64,000 bases of DNA from Myxococcales bacterium (lineage in GTDB: Bacteria; Myxococcota_A; Bradymonadia; UBA7976; UBA1532): contig JACKDL010000006.1 in NCBI GenBank assembly GCA_020633555.1, positions 1 through 64,000 of the forward strand, given 5' to 3'. A program made the position numbers and the translations under genes. A model generated the notes under the pieces. The model was not told the DNA's origin and did no database searches. It saw nothing but the letters and a program-made list of their open reading frames with translations. Shown here one piece after another: positions 18,379-27,799 of the stretch (position 1 is its first letter; each line of letters starts with the position of its first letter).

Positions 18379-18938
18379 CCGATCGCGCCCCCTTCAGCGC
18401 GGCGCAGGGGCTGCTGGTGGCCGTGCCGCAGCTCCACGACCCCAACTTCTACCGCGCCGTCGTGCTGATGGTGGAGCACGACGAGCAGGGGGCCCTGGGC
18501 CTGGTGCTCAACCACAGCACCGACCACCCGTGCGCACGGGTCACCGGGGAGTTCGGGCTGCCCTGGCCGGGGCGCCCAGGCGACACGCTACGGCGCGGGG
18601 GGCCTGTGGAGCCCCAGTCCCTGTGGATGCTGCACGACGACGGCTGGGGCTTCGACGAGACCACCCGGGCCGGGCAGGGGGTGGCGGTCAGCCGCTCCCG
18701 CGAGGCGCTGACCCGCATGTGCGAGGGCGGCGAGGAGCGGCTGCGCCTGTTCATCGGCTATGCCGGCTGGGGGCCCGGGCAGCTTGAGTCCGAGCTGGCC
18801 GCAGGGAGCTGGGTCACCGCCCCCAGCAGCGCCGATCTGGTGTTCGACGTGCTCCCCGATGACCTGTGGCACGAGGTGCTGGGCCGGCTGGGCATCGACC
18901 CGGCCCATCTGGTGGAGGGCGGGGGCCTGATCCAGTAG
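18375..18938 (+). CDS. YqgE/AlgH family protein, 187 aa
   Basis: The YqgE/AlgH (UPF0301) fold is shown by AQGLLVAVPQLHDPNFYRAVVLMVEHDEQGALGLVLNH near the N-terminus, the GGPVEP motif, and FIGYAGWGPGQLESELAAGSW. Length is standard for the family. The molecular role is unclear; members are linked to alginate regulation in Pseudomonas and are usually chromosomal housekeeping genes. The ATG overlaps the HD-GYP-like stop by 4 bp. Confidence 0.92.
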   Translation: MTDRAPFSAAQGLLVAVPQLHDPNFYRAVVLMVEHDEQGALGLVLNHSTDHPCARVTGEFGLPWPGRPGDTLRRGGPVEPQSLWMLHDDGWGFDETTRAGQGVAVSRSREALTRMCEGGEERLRLFIGYAGWGPGQLESELAAGSWVTAPSSADLVFDVLPDDLWHEVLGRLGIDPAHLVEGGGLIQ

Positions 18939-18994
18939 GATCGCCGTCCGCCGCGCGGTAACGGAGGCGGCGCAGCGCCGTAGACCAGACCACC

Positions 18995-19639
18995 ATGGAA
19001 CCCTCGACCCAAGACGGCTGGCCCGAGCACGCTGCGCCCCCGGCTGCCCTTCAGGCGTTCATCCAAAACGACCTCGCCGCCCTCGCGCGCCGACGCCGGT
19101 TGCGGCTGGCCTTGTTCGCTGCCTTCGGTCTGGGCCTGGCTCTGGGGGCGGGGTGGGGGGGCACTCACCGCTCGCCGGCCGCGGGCACGGTGGCCCACTG
19201 GGCGGTGCTGATCGGTTTCGCGTTGTGCGGGCTGGGGCTGAGCGCCATGGCCTTCGGGCTGTCGCTGCCGGCGGGGCGCAAGCTGAGGCCGCTCGTGGGC
19301 CTGGGCGTGGCCGCCGGGCTGGCGCTCTTGGCCGTGATGATCTCGACGGATCCCGCCCACGGCTCGCCGCTGAGCCACGGTGGGGGGTGCCTCCTCATGG
19401 GCGCGGGCGTCGCCGTGGCGCTCTTGCTGCTGGCTGTGGGCTTGGGGCGCAATGTCCTTCGGCGGCACGCCCCCACCGGGCTGCTGCTGGGGGTGGGGGT
19501 CGGGCTGCTGGGCCTGATCCCGCTCCACATCGGCTGCCCCATCCTCTCGGCGGGCCACTTGATGCTGTGGCACGGGCTCGTCCCCGTCCTCTCGGGGGGC
19601 ATCGCCGGCATCGCCTGGGCGCTGATGGAGCCCGCGTGA
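18995..19639 (+). CDS. Six-helix membrane protein, NrsF/DUF1109-like (possible anti-sigma factor), 214 aa
   Basis: A cytoplasmic N-terminus of about 40 residues ends in a basic patch (LARRRRLR), followed by six predicted transmembrane helices. The C-terminal helix pair contains LIPLHIGCPILSAGHLMLWHG, with conserved-looking Cys and His residues as in the NrsF/DUF1109 family of membrane anti-sigma factors. No sigma-factor gene is adjacent, which is unusual for that family, so a different role is possible. It overlaps the alanine racemase gene by 4 bp (GTGA) and starts 56 bp after yqgE. Confidence 0.5.
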   Translation: MEPSTQDGWPEHAAPPAALQAFIQNDLAALARRRRLRLALFAAFGLGLALGAGWGGTHRSPAAGTVAHWAVLIGFALCGLGLSAMAFGLSLPAGRKLRPLVGLGVAAGLALLAVMISTDPAHGSPLSHGGGCLLMGAGVAVALLLLAVGLGRNVLRRHAPTGLLLGVGVGLLGLIPLHIGCPILSAGHLMLWHGLVPVLSGGIAGIAWALMEPA

Positions 19640-20835
19640 GCCTGCACGGTCAGCCAGACGTCTGGTGCGAGGTGGACGCCGAGGCGCTGGAGGCGAACGT
19701 CCGCATGTTCCGTGCGTTGGTCGGGCCCGACGTGCGCCTGGCGCCGGTGGTGAAGGCCAACGGGTACGGTCACGACGCCCGCATCGCAGCGCACGCGTTC
19801 CTGCGGGGGGGCGCCGACTGGCTCTGCGTGCACTCGCTGGGCGAGGGGCGGGCGCTGCGGGCGGCCGGGATCACCGCGCCGGTGTTGGTGCTGGGGCCCG
19901 TGCTGCTGGCCAATCTGGCCGAGGCCACGGCGCTGGATCTGCGGTTGGTGGTCTACAACGCCGAGACCGTGGAGCGGCTCGCCAGCCTGGGGGTGTCGGC
20001 CCGCCTTCACCTCAAGATCGAGACCGGGAACCATCGCCAGGGGCTGGATGTCGACGCGGCGCTGGCGCTGGCCGAGCGCATCGCGGCGGCGCCCGGGCTC
20101 ACCTTGGAGGGGGTCTCGAGCCACTTCGCCAACATCGAGGACACCACCGATCACCGCTATGCCCGCGGGCAGCTCGAGCGGTTTGAGGCGGCGGTGGCGC
20201 GGCTGCGGGCCGCCGGCCACCCGGTGCCCATCCGTCACATCGCCAACAGCGCGTCGACGCTGCTGTGGCCCGATCAGACGTATGAGCTGGTGCGGCCCGG
20301 GGTGGCCGGCTACGGGCTGTGGCCCTCGGGCGAGACCCAGGTGGCCGCGGCGCTGGCCGGTCGGGCGGTGTCGCTGCAGCCGGCGCTCACCTGGAAGACC
20401 CGGGTGGCTCAGATCAAGCCGGTGCCCGAGGGGGCCTTCATCGGCTACGGACTGACCTACATGGCCACCTACCCGACGCGGCTGGCCATTCTGCCGGTGG
20501 GCTACAGCGACGGTTACGACCGCCAGCTCGGCAACCTGGCCCACGTGCTGGTTCGGGGGCGGCGGGCGCCGGTGCGCGGCCGAGTGTGCATGAACATCAC
20601 CATGGTGGACGTGACCCACGCCCCCGCCGAGCTGGAGGACGAGGTGGTGCTGCTCGGGCGCCAGGGGCGCGACGTCATCACCGCCGAGCAGCTCGCCGGC
20701 TGGGCTGGGACCATCAACTACGAGGTGGTGTCGCGGATCGCCAGCCACGTGCCGCGGCTGGCTGTGGCGGGCGCCTCGGCCCCTGCCTGGGCGGAGGATC
20801 CAGCCCCCTACCGGCCGCCCCGCGCCGACGGATAG
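19636..20835 (+). CDS. alr: Alanine racemase, 399 aa
   Basis: PLP enzyme converting L-Ala to D-Ala for peptidoglycan. The PLP lysine is K40 in APVVKANGYGHD. The second catalytic base is the Tyr in GYGLTY, and the typical GRVCMNITMVDVT block and the C-terminal NYEVVSRIASHVPR motif are present. The start is GTG at 19636, overlapping the upstream stop as GTGA. The 3' end overlaps the convergent kinase gene by 28 bp. Together with ddl in the dcw cluster it supplies D-Ala-D-Ala. Confidence 0.95.
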   Translation: MSLHGQPDVWCEVDAEALEANVRMFRALVGPDVRLAPVVKANGYGHDARIAAHAFLRGGADWLCVHSLGEGRALRAAGITAPVLVLGPVLLANLAEATALDLRLVVYNAETVERLASLGVSARLHLKIETGNHRQGLDVDAALALAERIAAAPGLTLEGVSSHFANIEDTTDHRYARGQLERFEAAVARLRAAGHPVPIRHIANSASTLLWPDQTYELVRPGVAGYGLWPSGETQVAAALAGRAVSLQPALTWKTRVAQIKPVPEGAFIGYGLTYMATYPTRLAILPVGYSDGYDRQLGNLAHVLVRGRRAPVRGRVCMNITMVDVTHAPAELEDEVVLLGRQGRDVITAEQLAGWAGTINYEVVSRIASHVPRLAVAGASAPAWAEDPAPYRPPRADG

Positions 20836-23192
20836 TCCAGGGCAAGGCGAAACCCCACGTCCTCAACCCGGGCGTCCTCACGCAGCCAGCGCCGCGCCGC
20901 CAGGTGGCAGTCGGCGGCCGCGCTCAGGTAGCCGCCGCCGCGGACCTCGCGGCGCCTGGGTGAGCGGGGGTGGGCGGTGGCGGTCCACTCGCGCACGCCA
21001 CCCGCCAGGTCCAGGACGCCGTACGGGCTCTGATCCTGCGCCTCGCCCACCGGGCTCACACCGCCGCCGCTGGGGCTCTCGGCGCAGCGGCACCGGGTGG
21101 GCTCCCAGCCGTTGCCCCACGGGTAGGCCCGCCCGTCGGCGCCGCGGCCGGCCTTCTCCCACTCCGGGGCCTGGGGCAGGCGCCAGGGGTGCCCGTCGAC
21201 GGTGCGTCGCCACCCGCAGTACGCCTCGGCGTCGCGGGCGCTCACCCCGGTCACCGGGTTGTCCAGCGAGCCTGCGGGGTGCCAGCGCCCGTCCTGGGCT
21301 TGCAGCCAGCCGCTCGCCGGCACCAGGGCCCGCACCCTGGCGTGATCCCCGGCCTCGGAGAGCGCGCCCAGGAAGGCGCCGTAGTCACCGCAGGTCACCG
21401 GCACCTGGGCGATGAGGAAGTCCTCCAAGGGCTGCCGTGCCCGCGGCGCCGCGCCGTTCGCGCCCTGGGTGGCCCCCGAGAACCATGGGCCCGCCGGCAC
21501 GTGGATCAGGCCGGGAGGGACGGCCCCCGGTCCCGGCAGCCGAACGGTGAGCTCGGCCGTCTCCTGGCGCGTGATGAGCACCGGCAGTCGGGTCTCGCCC
21601 CCCGCATGGGTCAGGCGCAGCAGGTAGCTGCCCATGGGCAGGGGGTCGAGCACCACCGGGGTGCGCCCGCCATCACGAGCGGCGCCGACGTCCAAGGCGT
21701 CGCCCCGGGGATCGGGCCCGAAGCGGTGCACGGCCACCGTCGCTCCGGCGGGCACGGTCAGCAGCGTCAGCGCGCCCTCGCCGATGAGCGCCTCGCGCAG
21801 GCCGTTGTTCGGATCGTGCCGCTTCGCCAGGGCCCGGAACACCGCCATCGCCTGCCGATCCTGCAGCCGCTCGGCCTCGAGGAAGCGGTACCAGGCCAGG
21901 TCCCGCAGGCCTTCGTGGGCTTCGCGGTTGTCGGGCGCCTCGCCCACCACCTGACCGAACAGGGCCAGGGCCTTGTCGAAGGTGCGCTCGAGCTCGGCCA
22001 CCAGCGCGGTGAGGCGTCGCCGATCGGCCCAGACCGCCTCGATGAGATCCGGGGGATCGCCGGGGAGGCGCTCGGCCGCCTGCTCGGCGATGCGCCGCGC
22101 CAGCCGCCGGCGCTGCCGGGCACGCTCTCGGAAGAGCTGACCCGCGCGGTGCGCCTCGCGCAGGGTCCGCGCCGCGGTGCGCACCTGGCCCAGCCGCGTG
22201 TGGCCCCCCGCCAGACAGGCCTCGACCTCGTCGCGCAGCTCGGTGGCCGAGCGGAACCGGGCGACGGGATCGCGGGCCAGGCAGCGCATGATCACCGCCT
22301 CGAGATCGGCCGGCACCTCGGCCTCGGGCCAGGCGGCGCTGGGGGGCGCGATGGCGCCCTGGCGCACCAGCCGCAAGATGGCCTCGGTGCTTGGGCCCGT
22401 GACGGGCGGATGGAGGGTCAGCAGCTCATGGAGGATGGCGCCCAGCGCGTAGATGTCGGTGGCCTCGGACAGGGCGTCCACCAGGCCCATGGCCTGCTCG
22501 GGGCTCATGTACGCCGGCGTCCCGGTGATGTGGCCCACGCGGGTCGAGAAGCGCGCCTCGTCGCGGCTGCCGTCGATGGGCGAGGGCACGTCGGCGCGGA
22601 CGACCTTGGCCAGCCCCCAGTCCATCACGAAGACCTCGCCGAACTCGCCCAGCATGATGTTGGCGGGCTTCAGGTCGCGGTGGATCACCCCCCGCGCGTG
22701 GGCATAGGCCACCGCCATGCAGACCTGCATGAACAGGTTCAGCAGCCGCACCCGGCCGTGCCGCTGCACGATCTGGGGGTTGCTGGCCCGCAGGCCGTCG
22801 ATGATCTCGCGCAGCGTCCGCCCCTCGATGAGCTGCATGGCGAAGTAGGGGCGCTCGGCCTGATCCTGGCCGATCTCGTAGACGGCCACGATGCTGGGGT
22901 GCTGAAGCTGGGCGGTGATGCGGGCTTCGGCCAGGAACCGGCCCGTGGCGTCGGGCACCGCGCCCTCGGGATCCAGGGTCTTCAGGGCCACCAGCCGCTT
23001 CAGGGTGCGGTCCCGGGCGACCTTGATGACGCCCATGGATCCCCGGGCGAGCACCCGGTCGACCTCGTAGCGGTCGGTGCCGGTGGGCAGGTCGATGGGC
23101 AGGGCCTCGGGCGGCGCGCTCCAGGCGTCGTCGAGATCGTCGCCGATGACCTCGGTGCCGGCTCCAGCGGGGGGGCGCGAGTCCTGGGCCAT
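20808..23192 (-). CDS. Ser/Thr protein kinase fused to FGE-sulfatase domain, 794 aa
   Basis: The kinase domain spans about residues 40-320: ATP-binding K71 in VALKTL, catalytic loop HRDLKPAN (H171-D173), and DWG (191-193) in place of DFG as in many bacterial Pkn kinases, then GTPAYMSPEQ. A helical linker of about 200 residues and a PEGA-like beta segment (PVVLDPLPMGSYLLRL) follow. The C-terminal ~235 residues are an FGE-sulfatase domain (LIHVPAGPWFSGA, VTGVSARDAEAYCGW, YPWGN, REVRGGGY...GFRLALD). No transmembrane helix is evident. The domain may sense or bind ligand rather than make formylglycine, since no sulfatase is nearby. It converges with alr and overlaps it by 28 bp. Confidence 0.93.
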   Translation of the reverse strand: MAQDSRPPAGAGTEVIGDDLDDAWSAPPEALPIDLPTGTDRYEVDRVLARGSMGVIKVARDRTLKRLVALKTLDPEGAVPDATGRFLAEARITAQLQHPSIVAVYEIGQDQAERPYFAMQLIEGRTLREIIDGLRASNPQIVQRHGRVRLLNLFMQVCMAVAYAHARGVIHRDLKPANIMLGEFGEVFVMDWGLAKVVRADVPSPIDGSRDEARFSTRVGHITGTPAYMSPEQAMGLVDALSEATDIYALGAILHELLTLHPPVTGPSTEAILRLVRQGAIAPPSAAWPEAEVPADLEAVIMRCLARDPVARFRSATELRDEVEACLAGGHTRLGQVRTAARTLREAHRAGQLFRERARQRRRLARRIAEQAAERLPGDPPDLIEAVWADRRRLTALVAELERTFDKALALFGQVVGEAPDNREAHEGLRDLAWYRFLEAERLQDRQAMAVFRALAKRHDPNNGLREALIGEGALTLLTVPAGATVAVHRFGPDPRGDALDVGAARDGGRTPVVLDPLPMGSYLLRLTHAGGETRLPVLITRQETAELTVRLPGPGAVPPGLIHVPAGPWFSGATQGANGAAPRARQPLEDFLIAQVPVTCGDYGAFLGALSEAGDHARVRALVPASGWLQAQDGRWHPAGSLDNPVTGVSARDAEAYCGWRRTVDGHPWRLPQAPEWEKAGRGADGRAYPWGNGWEPTRCRCAESPSGGGVSPVGEAQDQSPYGVLDLAGGVREWTATAHPRSPRRREVRGGGYLSAAADCHLAARRWLREDARVEDVGFRLALDYPSARGGR

Positions 23193-23289
23193 GGTCTACC
23201 TGCAACGGACGGACAGGGGACCGTATCAAGCGCAGGGCGCGATCCGCCACTCGCGCGCCGGAGCCGTGCGCGCCGCCCGTCAACCCGGG

Positions 23290-23295
23290 TATGGT
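23290..23295 (+). promoter_or_regulatory. -10-like box giving a leaderless start
   Basis: TATGGT is followed by 7 bases and then the ATG at 23303. No Shine-Dalgarno sequence precedes that ATG. Position and spacing predict transcription starting at or next to the start codon. Confidence 0.4.
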
Positions 23296-23302
23296 GCCTG
23301 CG

Positions 23303-26137
23303 ATGCGCGCTGCACCCACTCATCTGACGAGCCTCCTCGGGCTGCTGTGGTTGGTCGGCTGTCTGCCGGACGAGACCCCCAAGGGCCTGCGGGCGACGCC
23401 GCCCGGCCGAGGCCCCACCGTGGTCTTCAACCTCGACGCCCGCCCGCTTCCCGACATCCCGTTCCCCAACGATCTGTTGGCCAGGCCCGACGGCGCCGCG
23501 CTCACCGGGCTGCGGTTGAACCTGTCGAAGCAGGGCCCCACGGCGCTGGAGCGCCGCCTGCGCACCGAGGGGTTGGCTCTGGATGGCTTCTCGGGGTTCG
23601 CGCCCATCACGGTGCGGTTCGACGCCCCGCTCGACCTCGCGCGCTTGGATGGCCGCGGGCGGGCCCCGGACGAGGATCCCGTGCTCGTGGTGTGCGTCGC
23701 CCCACAGTGCGTGGGGGAGCGGATCCCGCTCGATCTGGGCCGGGGCCGCTACCCGACCCGGCGGGTGGTGCCCGGGGCCGACGCGCTGGGGGATCCGCGG
23801 GCGGACGCCGCCGAGGTGCTCTTCGAGACCGTCGACGAGGATCTCGACGGCGACGGCGTCTTGGATCCGGGCGAGGATCAAGACGGAGACGGCGTCCTGG
23901 ATCGCCCCAACGTGGGCCCCGACGGGCGCCCGATGAGCTGGTACGAGCTGCAGACCAACACCCTGATCCTGCGGCCGCTGCGCCCCTTGACGCCGGGGGC
24001 CACCTACGCGGTGGTGATCACCGACGACGTGCGCGGGCGCGACGGGCAGGCCGTGCGCTCACCCTTCGCCTGGGTGCACCACATCGAGCAGGCCGGCCCG
24101 CTGGAGGCGCTGACCGCGGCGCTGGCGCCCTCCGGGCGCACGGTGGACGAGGTGGCCTTCGCGTGGACCTTCACCGTGCAGACGGCCGGCGCCACCGCGC
24201 GGAGTCTGGCTGACGGCCTCGCAGGGGCGGGCCCGCTGGCGAATCTGGCCGATGACTTCCCGCCCGATGTGACGCGGCTGGATCGGCTGCAGACGGCGCC
24301 CGACGGGTCCAGCCTGCTGCCGGGTGAGGCCCTGGCGGAGCGCCTCGCGGCGCTGGTGCCTTCGCCCTTTCAAGACACGGATCCGGCTGCGCTGGCGGCC
24401 GCGCAGGGGGCCGTCTCTCACCTGGTGGCCGGTCGGTTTCTGTCGCCGGCCCTGCTGGTGGACGACGACGGCCTGGAGGAGGAGGACGCCCGCTACCCGG
24501 CCGATGGCGACGAGGTGTTCCGCCTGCTGCCCGAGCCGCTGGTGGGCCGCGCCGAGGTGCCGTTCTGGTGTGTGATCCCAACGGCCACCGACGATCACCA
24601 GCCGCCTTTCCCGGTGGCCCTGCTGGTGCCCGACCACCGCGAGAGCCGGCTGCACGCCTTGCTCTGGGCCGGCGCCCTGGCGGCCGAGGGTCTGGCGACG
24701 TGCGCCCTGGACGGCTACGCGCAGGCGGCCACCTTGGACCCCACCGCGGCAGCCGCGCTGGACGCGCTGGAGCCCGGGGGGGGCGGCTCGCCCCTGGTGG
24801 CGAGCCTGCGCCAGGGGCGTGCCCGGGATCTCGACAACGACGGAACGGTCGATCCCGACCAGGACCTGCTCGGCGCCGAGCTGGCCCACGCCCGCGACCA
24901 CGTGCGCCAGAGCCTGGTGGACTGGCTGCAGTTCCTGCGGGTTCTGCGTGGCTTCGACGGCGATCGACGCTGGGCTGTGAGCCGGGCCGAGGGCACGCTG
25001 GCGGGGGACTTCGACGGTGACAGCGTGCCCGATCTGGGGGGCCCGACCGCGGCCATCCACGTCACGGGGCGCGGGCTGGGGGGCAACCTGGCGGTGATGC
25101 TTGCGGCGCTTGATCCCGGCATCCAGCGGGTGGCTCCGGTGGCCGCCGGCGCCGGGCTCGCCGACGTGCTGGTGCGCACGGGCGACCTGGCGCTGGCCGG
25201 GCCCTTCTGGCAGGGCGTCCTGGGACCCCGGGTGGTGGGACGCCCCGGCGAGAGCGGGGCGACGGAGCTGGCCTTCGCCCTCGCGGGCGCTGCGCCGCTC
25301 GTCTTCGCCTTCGACGAGCAGCTCCTGCCGGGCGATCAGGTCACCCTCCGCAACCTGGACAACGGCGAGGCGCGGACGGCTGTGGCCGATGGGCTGGGCC
25401 AGGTCCAGGTGACCGTGCCCGCCGACGGGCCCGACGCCGACGAGGTGCGGGCACAGCTCCGGGCCGCGGCCGCCGGCGATGATCCGCCGCGGGCCGACGA
25501 GCTGGGGGATCGCCTGCAGATCGAGGTGCGTGAGGCCGGGGGGCGGCTGCGGGTGGTGGACGCCCTGGACCTCCCCGTGGAGCGCTTCGGCGCCCGACTC
25601 ACCGCGGGGGCGCCGCTGGTGGCCCTGTCCACCGGCTTCGGCCTGGAGCGCCGCAGCCCGCGGCTTCGCCGCTTCATGGACGTGGTGCAGACGGTGCTCG
25701 ACCCGGCCGATCCCGCCCACGCGGCGCCTGCGGTGCTGGCCCCCGGCGGGCAGGCGCGGGACGTGCTGGTGCTGCTCACCGCGGGCGACGCGGTGGTGCC
25801 GGTATCCGCCGGCCTGGCGCTGGCGCGGGCCCTGGGGCTGGAGGACGCGGACGCCATGGACCGGCTGGTGAACGCGGGGGCGGTGGTGGGTGCCCCGGAT
25901 CAGGCGCCGTTGGTGGACGTGGGTGGGCTGGGGGTGGGCGGCGCGGAGCTGTCGCTGGACCCCCCGGTCGCCCCCTCCGCCAGCCTGCCGGGGGGCCGGC
26001 TGCACCTGCGGATCGCCTGGCTGGGGCCCGCCGGAGCGCACGGGTTCCAGGGGCCTTCCGCCGAAGCCGACGGCGGTGCGGCGGCGGCGTTGGCCGGCGC
26101 GCTGGCGCGGTTCCTGGCGACGGGCACGCCCCCGTAG
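23303..26137 (+). CDS. Lipoprotein with Asp-rich repeats and a nucleophile-less alpha/beta-hydrolase-like core, 944 aa
   Basis: The lipoprotein signal MRAAPTHLTSLLGLLWLVGC ends at a lipobox. About residues 175-205 hold two DxDGDGVLD-type calcium-binding repeats (EDLDGDGVLDPGEDQDGDGVLD), and a bacterial Ig-like strand pattern (TNTLILRPLRPLTPGATYAVVITDDV) follows. The central/C-terminal part resembles secreted alpha/beta hydrolases: FPVALLVPDH, then IHVTGRGLGGNLAVMLAALDP where an esterase would have GxSxG. Here G591 occupies the nucleophile position, so classical esterase activity is unlikely. Start 23303 is preferred over 23291 because it gives a better signal peptide and a leaderless -10 spacing. 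It is divergent from the kinase gene. Confidence 0.75.
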   Translation: MRAAPTHLTSLLGLLWLVGCLPDETPKGLRATPPGRGPTVVFNLDARPLPDIPFPNDLLARPDGAALTGLRLNLSKQGPTALERRLRTEGLALDGFSGFAPITVRFDAPLDLARLDGRGRAPDEDPVLVVCVAPQCVGERIPLDLGRGRYPTRRVVPGADALGDPRADAAEVLFETVDEDLDGDGVLDPGEDQDGDGVLDRPNVGPDGRPMSWYELQTNTLILRPLRPLTPGATYAVVITDDVRGRDGQAVRSPFAWVHHIEQAGPLEALTAALAPSGRTVDEVAFAWTFTVQTAGATARSLADGLAGAGPLANLADDFPPDVTRLDRLQTAPDGSSLLPGEALAERLAALVPSPFQDTDPAALAAAQGAVSHLVAGRFLSPALLVDDDGLEEEDARYPADGDEVFRLLPEPLVGRAEVPFWCVIPTATDDHQPPFPVALLVPDHRESRLHALLWAGALAAEGLATCALDGYAQAATLDPTAAAALDALEPGGGGSPLVASLRQGRARDLDNDGTVDPDQDLLGAELAHARDHVRQSLVDWLQFLRVLRGFDGDRRWAVSRAEGTLAGDFDGDSVPDLGGPTAAIHVTGRGLGGNLAVMLAALDPGIQRVAPVAAGAGLADVLVRTGDLALAGPFWQGVLGPRVVGRPGESGATELAFALAGAAPLVFAFDEQLLPGDQVTLRNLDNGEARTAVADGLGQVQVTVPADGPDADEVRAQLRAAAAGDDPPRADELGDRLQIEVREAGGRLRVVDALDLPVERFGARLTAGAPLVALSTGFGLERRSPRLRRFMDVVQTVLDPADPAHAAPAVLAPGGQARDVLVLLTAGDAVVPVSAGLALARALGLEDADAMDRLVNAGAVVGAPDQAPLVDVGGLGVGGAELSLDPPVAPSASLPGGRLHLRIAWLGPAGAHGFQGPSAEADGGAAAALAGALARFLATGTPP

Positions 26138-26182
26138 GTCACGGGGGCAGCGGGGGCCTGGCCTCGGGCCGGGCGGCGCGCC

Positions 26183-27799
26183 TTACCAGGACGCCTTGCG
26201 GTAGGTCTTGTGCTTGGCCAGGAAGTCGCCGTCCGAGAACTGCGCGGGGCTCAGCTCGCGGATGCCCTCGTGGGACATCTCGAGGATGCGATCGGCCACC
26301 TGCGACACCATCTGGCGGTCGTGGGTGACGAAGATGCAGGTGCCCTCGTAGTTCTCGAGCGCCTCGGTCAGCGACCGGATCGCCTCCAGGTCCAGGTGGT
26401 TGGTGGGCTCGTCCAGCAGCAGCACGTTGGGCTTGAGCAGCATCAGCCGCGCCAGCAGCAGCCGCACGGTCTCACCGCCCGAGAGCACCTTCGTGGGCTT
26501 GAAGGGCTCGTCCTTCGTGAACAGCAGCCGCCCGAAGAGGCTGCGAAGCTGCTCCTCGTTGACGTCCTCGTTCCAGTCCCAGAGCCACTGGTGGGCGGTC
26601 TTCTCGCTCTTCTCGATCTGCTCGCTGTGGTCCTGCGGCATGTAGCCGAACTGGCACTCGTAGCCCCACTCCACCTTGCCGTCGTCGGCGCGGATCTCCT
26701 CGCGCAGCAGGCGCAGCAGGGTGGTCTTCCCGATGCCGTTGGGCCCGACGATGGCCACCTTGTCGCCTCGGAACACGTTGAAGTGGAAGTCATCGACGAT
26801 GACCTGGTGCTCGAACTGCTTGCACAGGCCGTCCACGCCCAGCACCTGCTTGCCGCTGGGGCGCTTGAGCTCGAAGCGGATGAACGGGCGCTGGATGTTC
26901 GACCGCTTCAGGTTGGCAAGCGCGGTGCGCTCCTTCTCGAGCTGCTTCTCGCGGGACTTCACCTGGCTGGCCCGCGAGCCGGCCCGGAAGCGCTGCACGA
27001 AGTCCTGGAGCTGGCTGATCTTCTGCTGCTTCGCCGAGTTGGCCATCTCGAGCGCCGAGCGCGCGTTGGCCTTGGCTTCGACCATGTCGTCGTAGTTGCC
27101 GTTGTAGACGATGATGGTCTCGTAATCGATGTCGGCGATCTTGGTGCAGACCTCGTTCAGGAAGTGGCGGTCGTGGCTGATGACCACGAGGCAGCCCACG
27201 TACTCCTGGAGGAAGGTCTCGAGCCACCGGATGCTCGCGATGTCGAGCGCGTTGGTGGGCTCGTCCAGCAGCAGGCCTTCGGGGTTGCCGAACAGGGCCT
27301 GCGCCAGCAGCACGCGCACCTTGTCGCCGCCCTGGAGCTGGCTCATGGGGCCCTGCTGGGCCGCCTCGTCCAGCCCCAGCCCGCCCAGGAGCTCTTCGGC
27401 CTCGGCCTCGGCCATGTAGCCGTCTTCCTCGGCGATGACCATCTCCAGCTCGCCCAGGCGCATGCCGTCCTCGTCGGACAGGTCGTCGCCCTTGGCCAGC
27501 AGCGCCTCCTTCTCCTGCAGCGCCTTCCAGAGGTGGTGGTTGCCCATGAGCACCACGTCGAGGACCCGGTGCTCCTCGAAGGCGTAGTGGTCCTGGCGCA
27601 GCACGCCCAGCTTCCGGGGGCGGTGCACGCGGCCCGAAACCGGATCGATGTCGCCGGACACGATCTTCATGAAGGTGGACTTGCCAGCGCCATTGGGGCC
27701 CGTGAGGCCGTAGCGCTCGCCGGCGTTGAAGGTGACGTTGACGTTCTCGAACAGGACCTGGGGCCCGAACGACATCGTCACTTCGGAAACGGTGATCAT
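26183..27799 (-). CDS. ybiT: ABC-F family ATPase, YbiT type, 538 aa
   Basis: Two ABC domains without membrane segments. The first has GPNGAGKST, LQGGDKVRVLLAQALFGNPEG and LLLDEPTNALDIASIRWLE. The second has GPNGIGKTT, LSGGETVRLLLARLMLLKPNV and LLLDEPTNHLD. The linker (NYDDMVEAKANARSALE ... KSREKQLEKE) and ISHDRHFLNEVCTKIADIDY are characteristic of YbiT. Such proteins act on ribosomes in translation. This is the second ABC-F gene in the window, besides ettA. The ATG at 27799 has an AGGAA site about nine bases upstream. It is divergent from nhaA. Confidence 0.88.
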   Translation of the reverse strand: MITVSEVTMSFGPQVLFENVNVTFNAGERYGLTGPNGAGKSTFMKIVSGDIDPVSGRVHRPRKLGVLRQDHYAFEEHRVLDVVLMGNHHLWKALQEKEALLAKGDDLSDEDGMRLGELEMVIAEEDGYMAEAEAEELLGGLGLDEAAQQGPMSQLQGGDKVRVLLAQALFGNPEGLLLDEPTNALDIASIRWLETFLQEYVGCLVVISHDRHFLNEVCTKIADIDYETIIVYNGNYDDMVEAKANARSALEMANSAKQQKISQLQDFVQRFRAGSRASQVKSREKQLEKERTALANLKRSNIQRPFIRFELKRPSGKQVLGVDGLCKQFEHQVIVDDFHFNVFRGDKVAIVGPNGIGKTTLLRLLREEIRADDGKVEWGYECQFGYMPQDHSEQIEKSEKTAHQWLWDWNEDVNEEQLRSLFGRLLFTKDEPFKPTKVLSGGETVRLLLARLMLLKPNVLLLDEPTNHLDLEAIRSLTEALENYEGTCIFVTHDRQMVSQVADRILEMSHEGIRELSPAQFSDGDFLAKHKTYRKASW

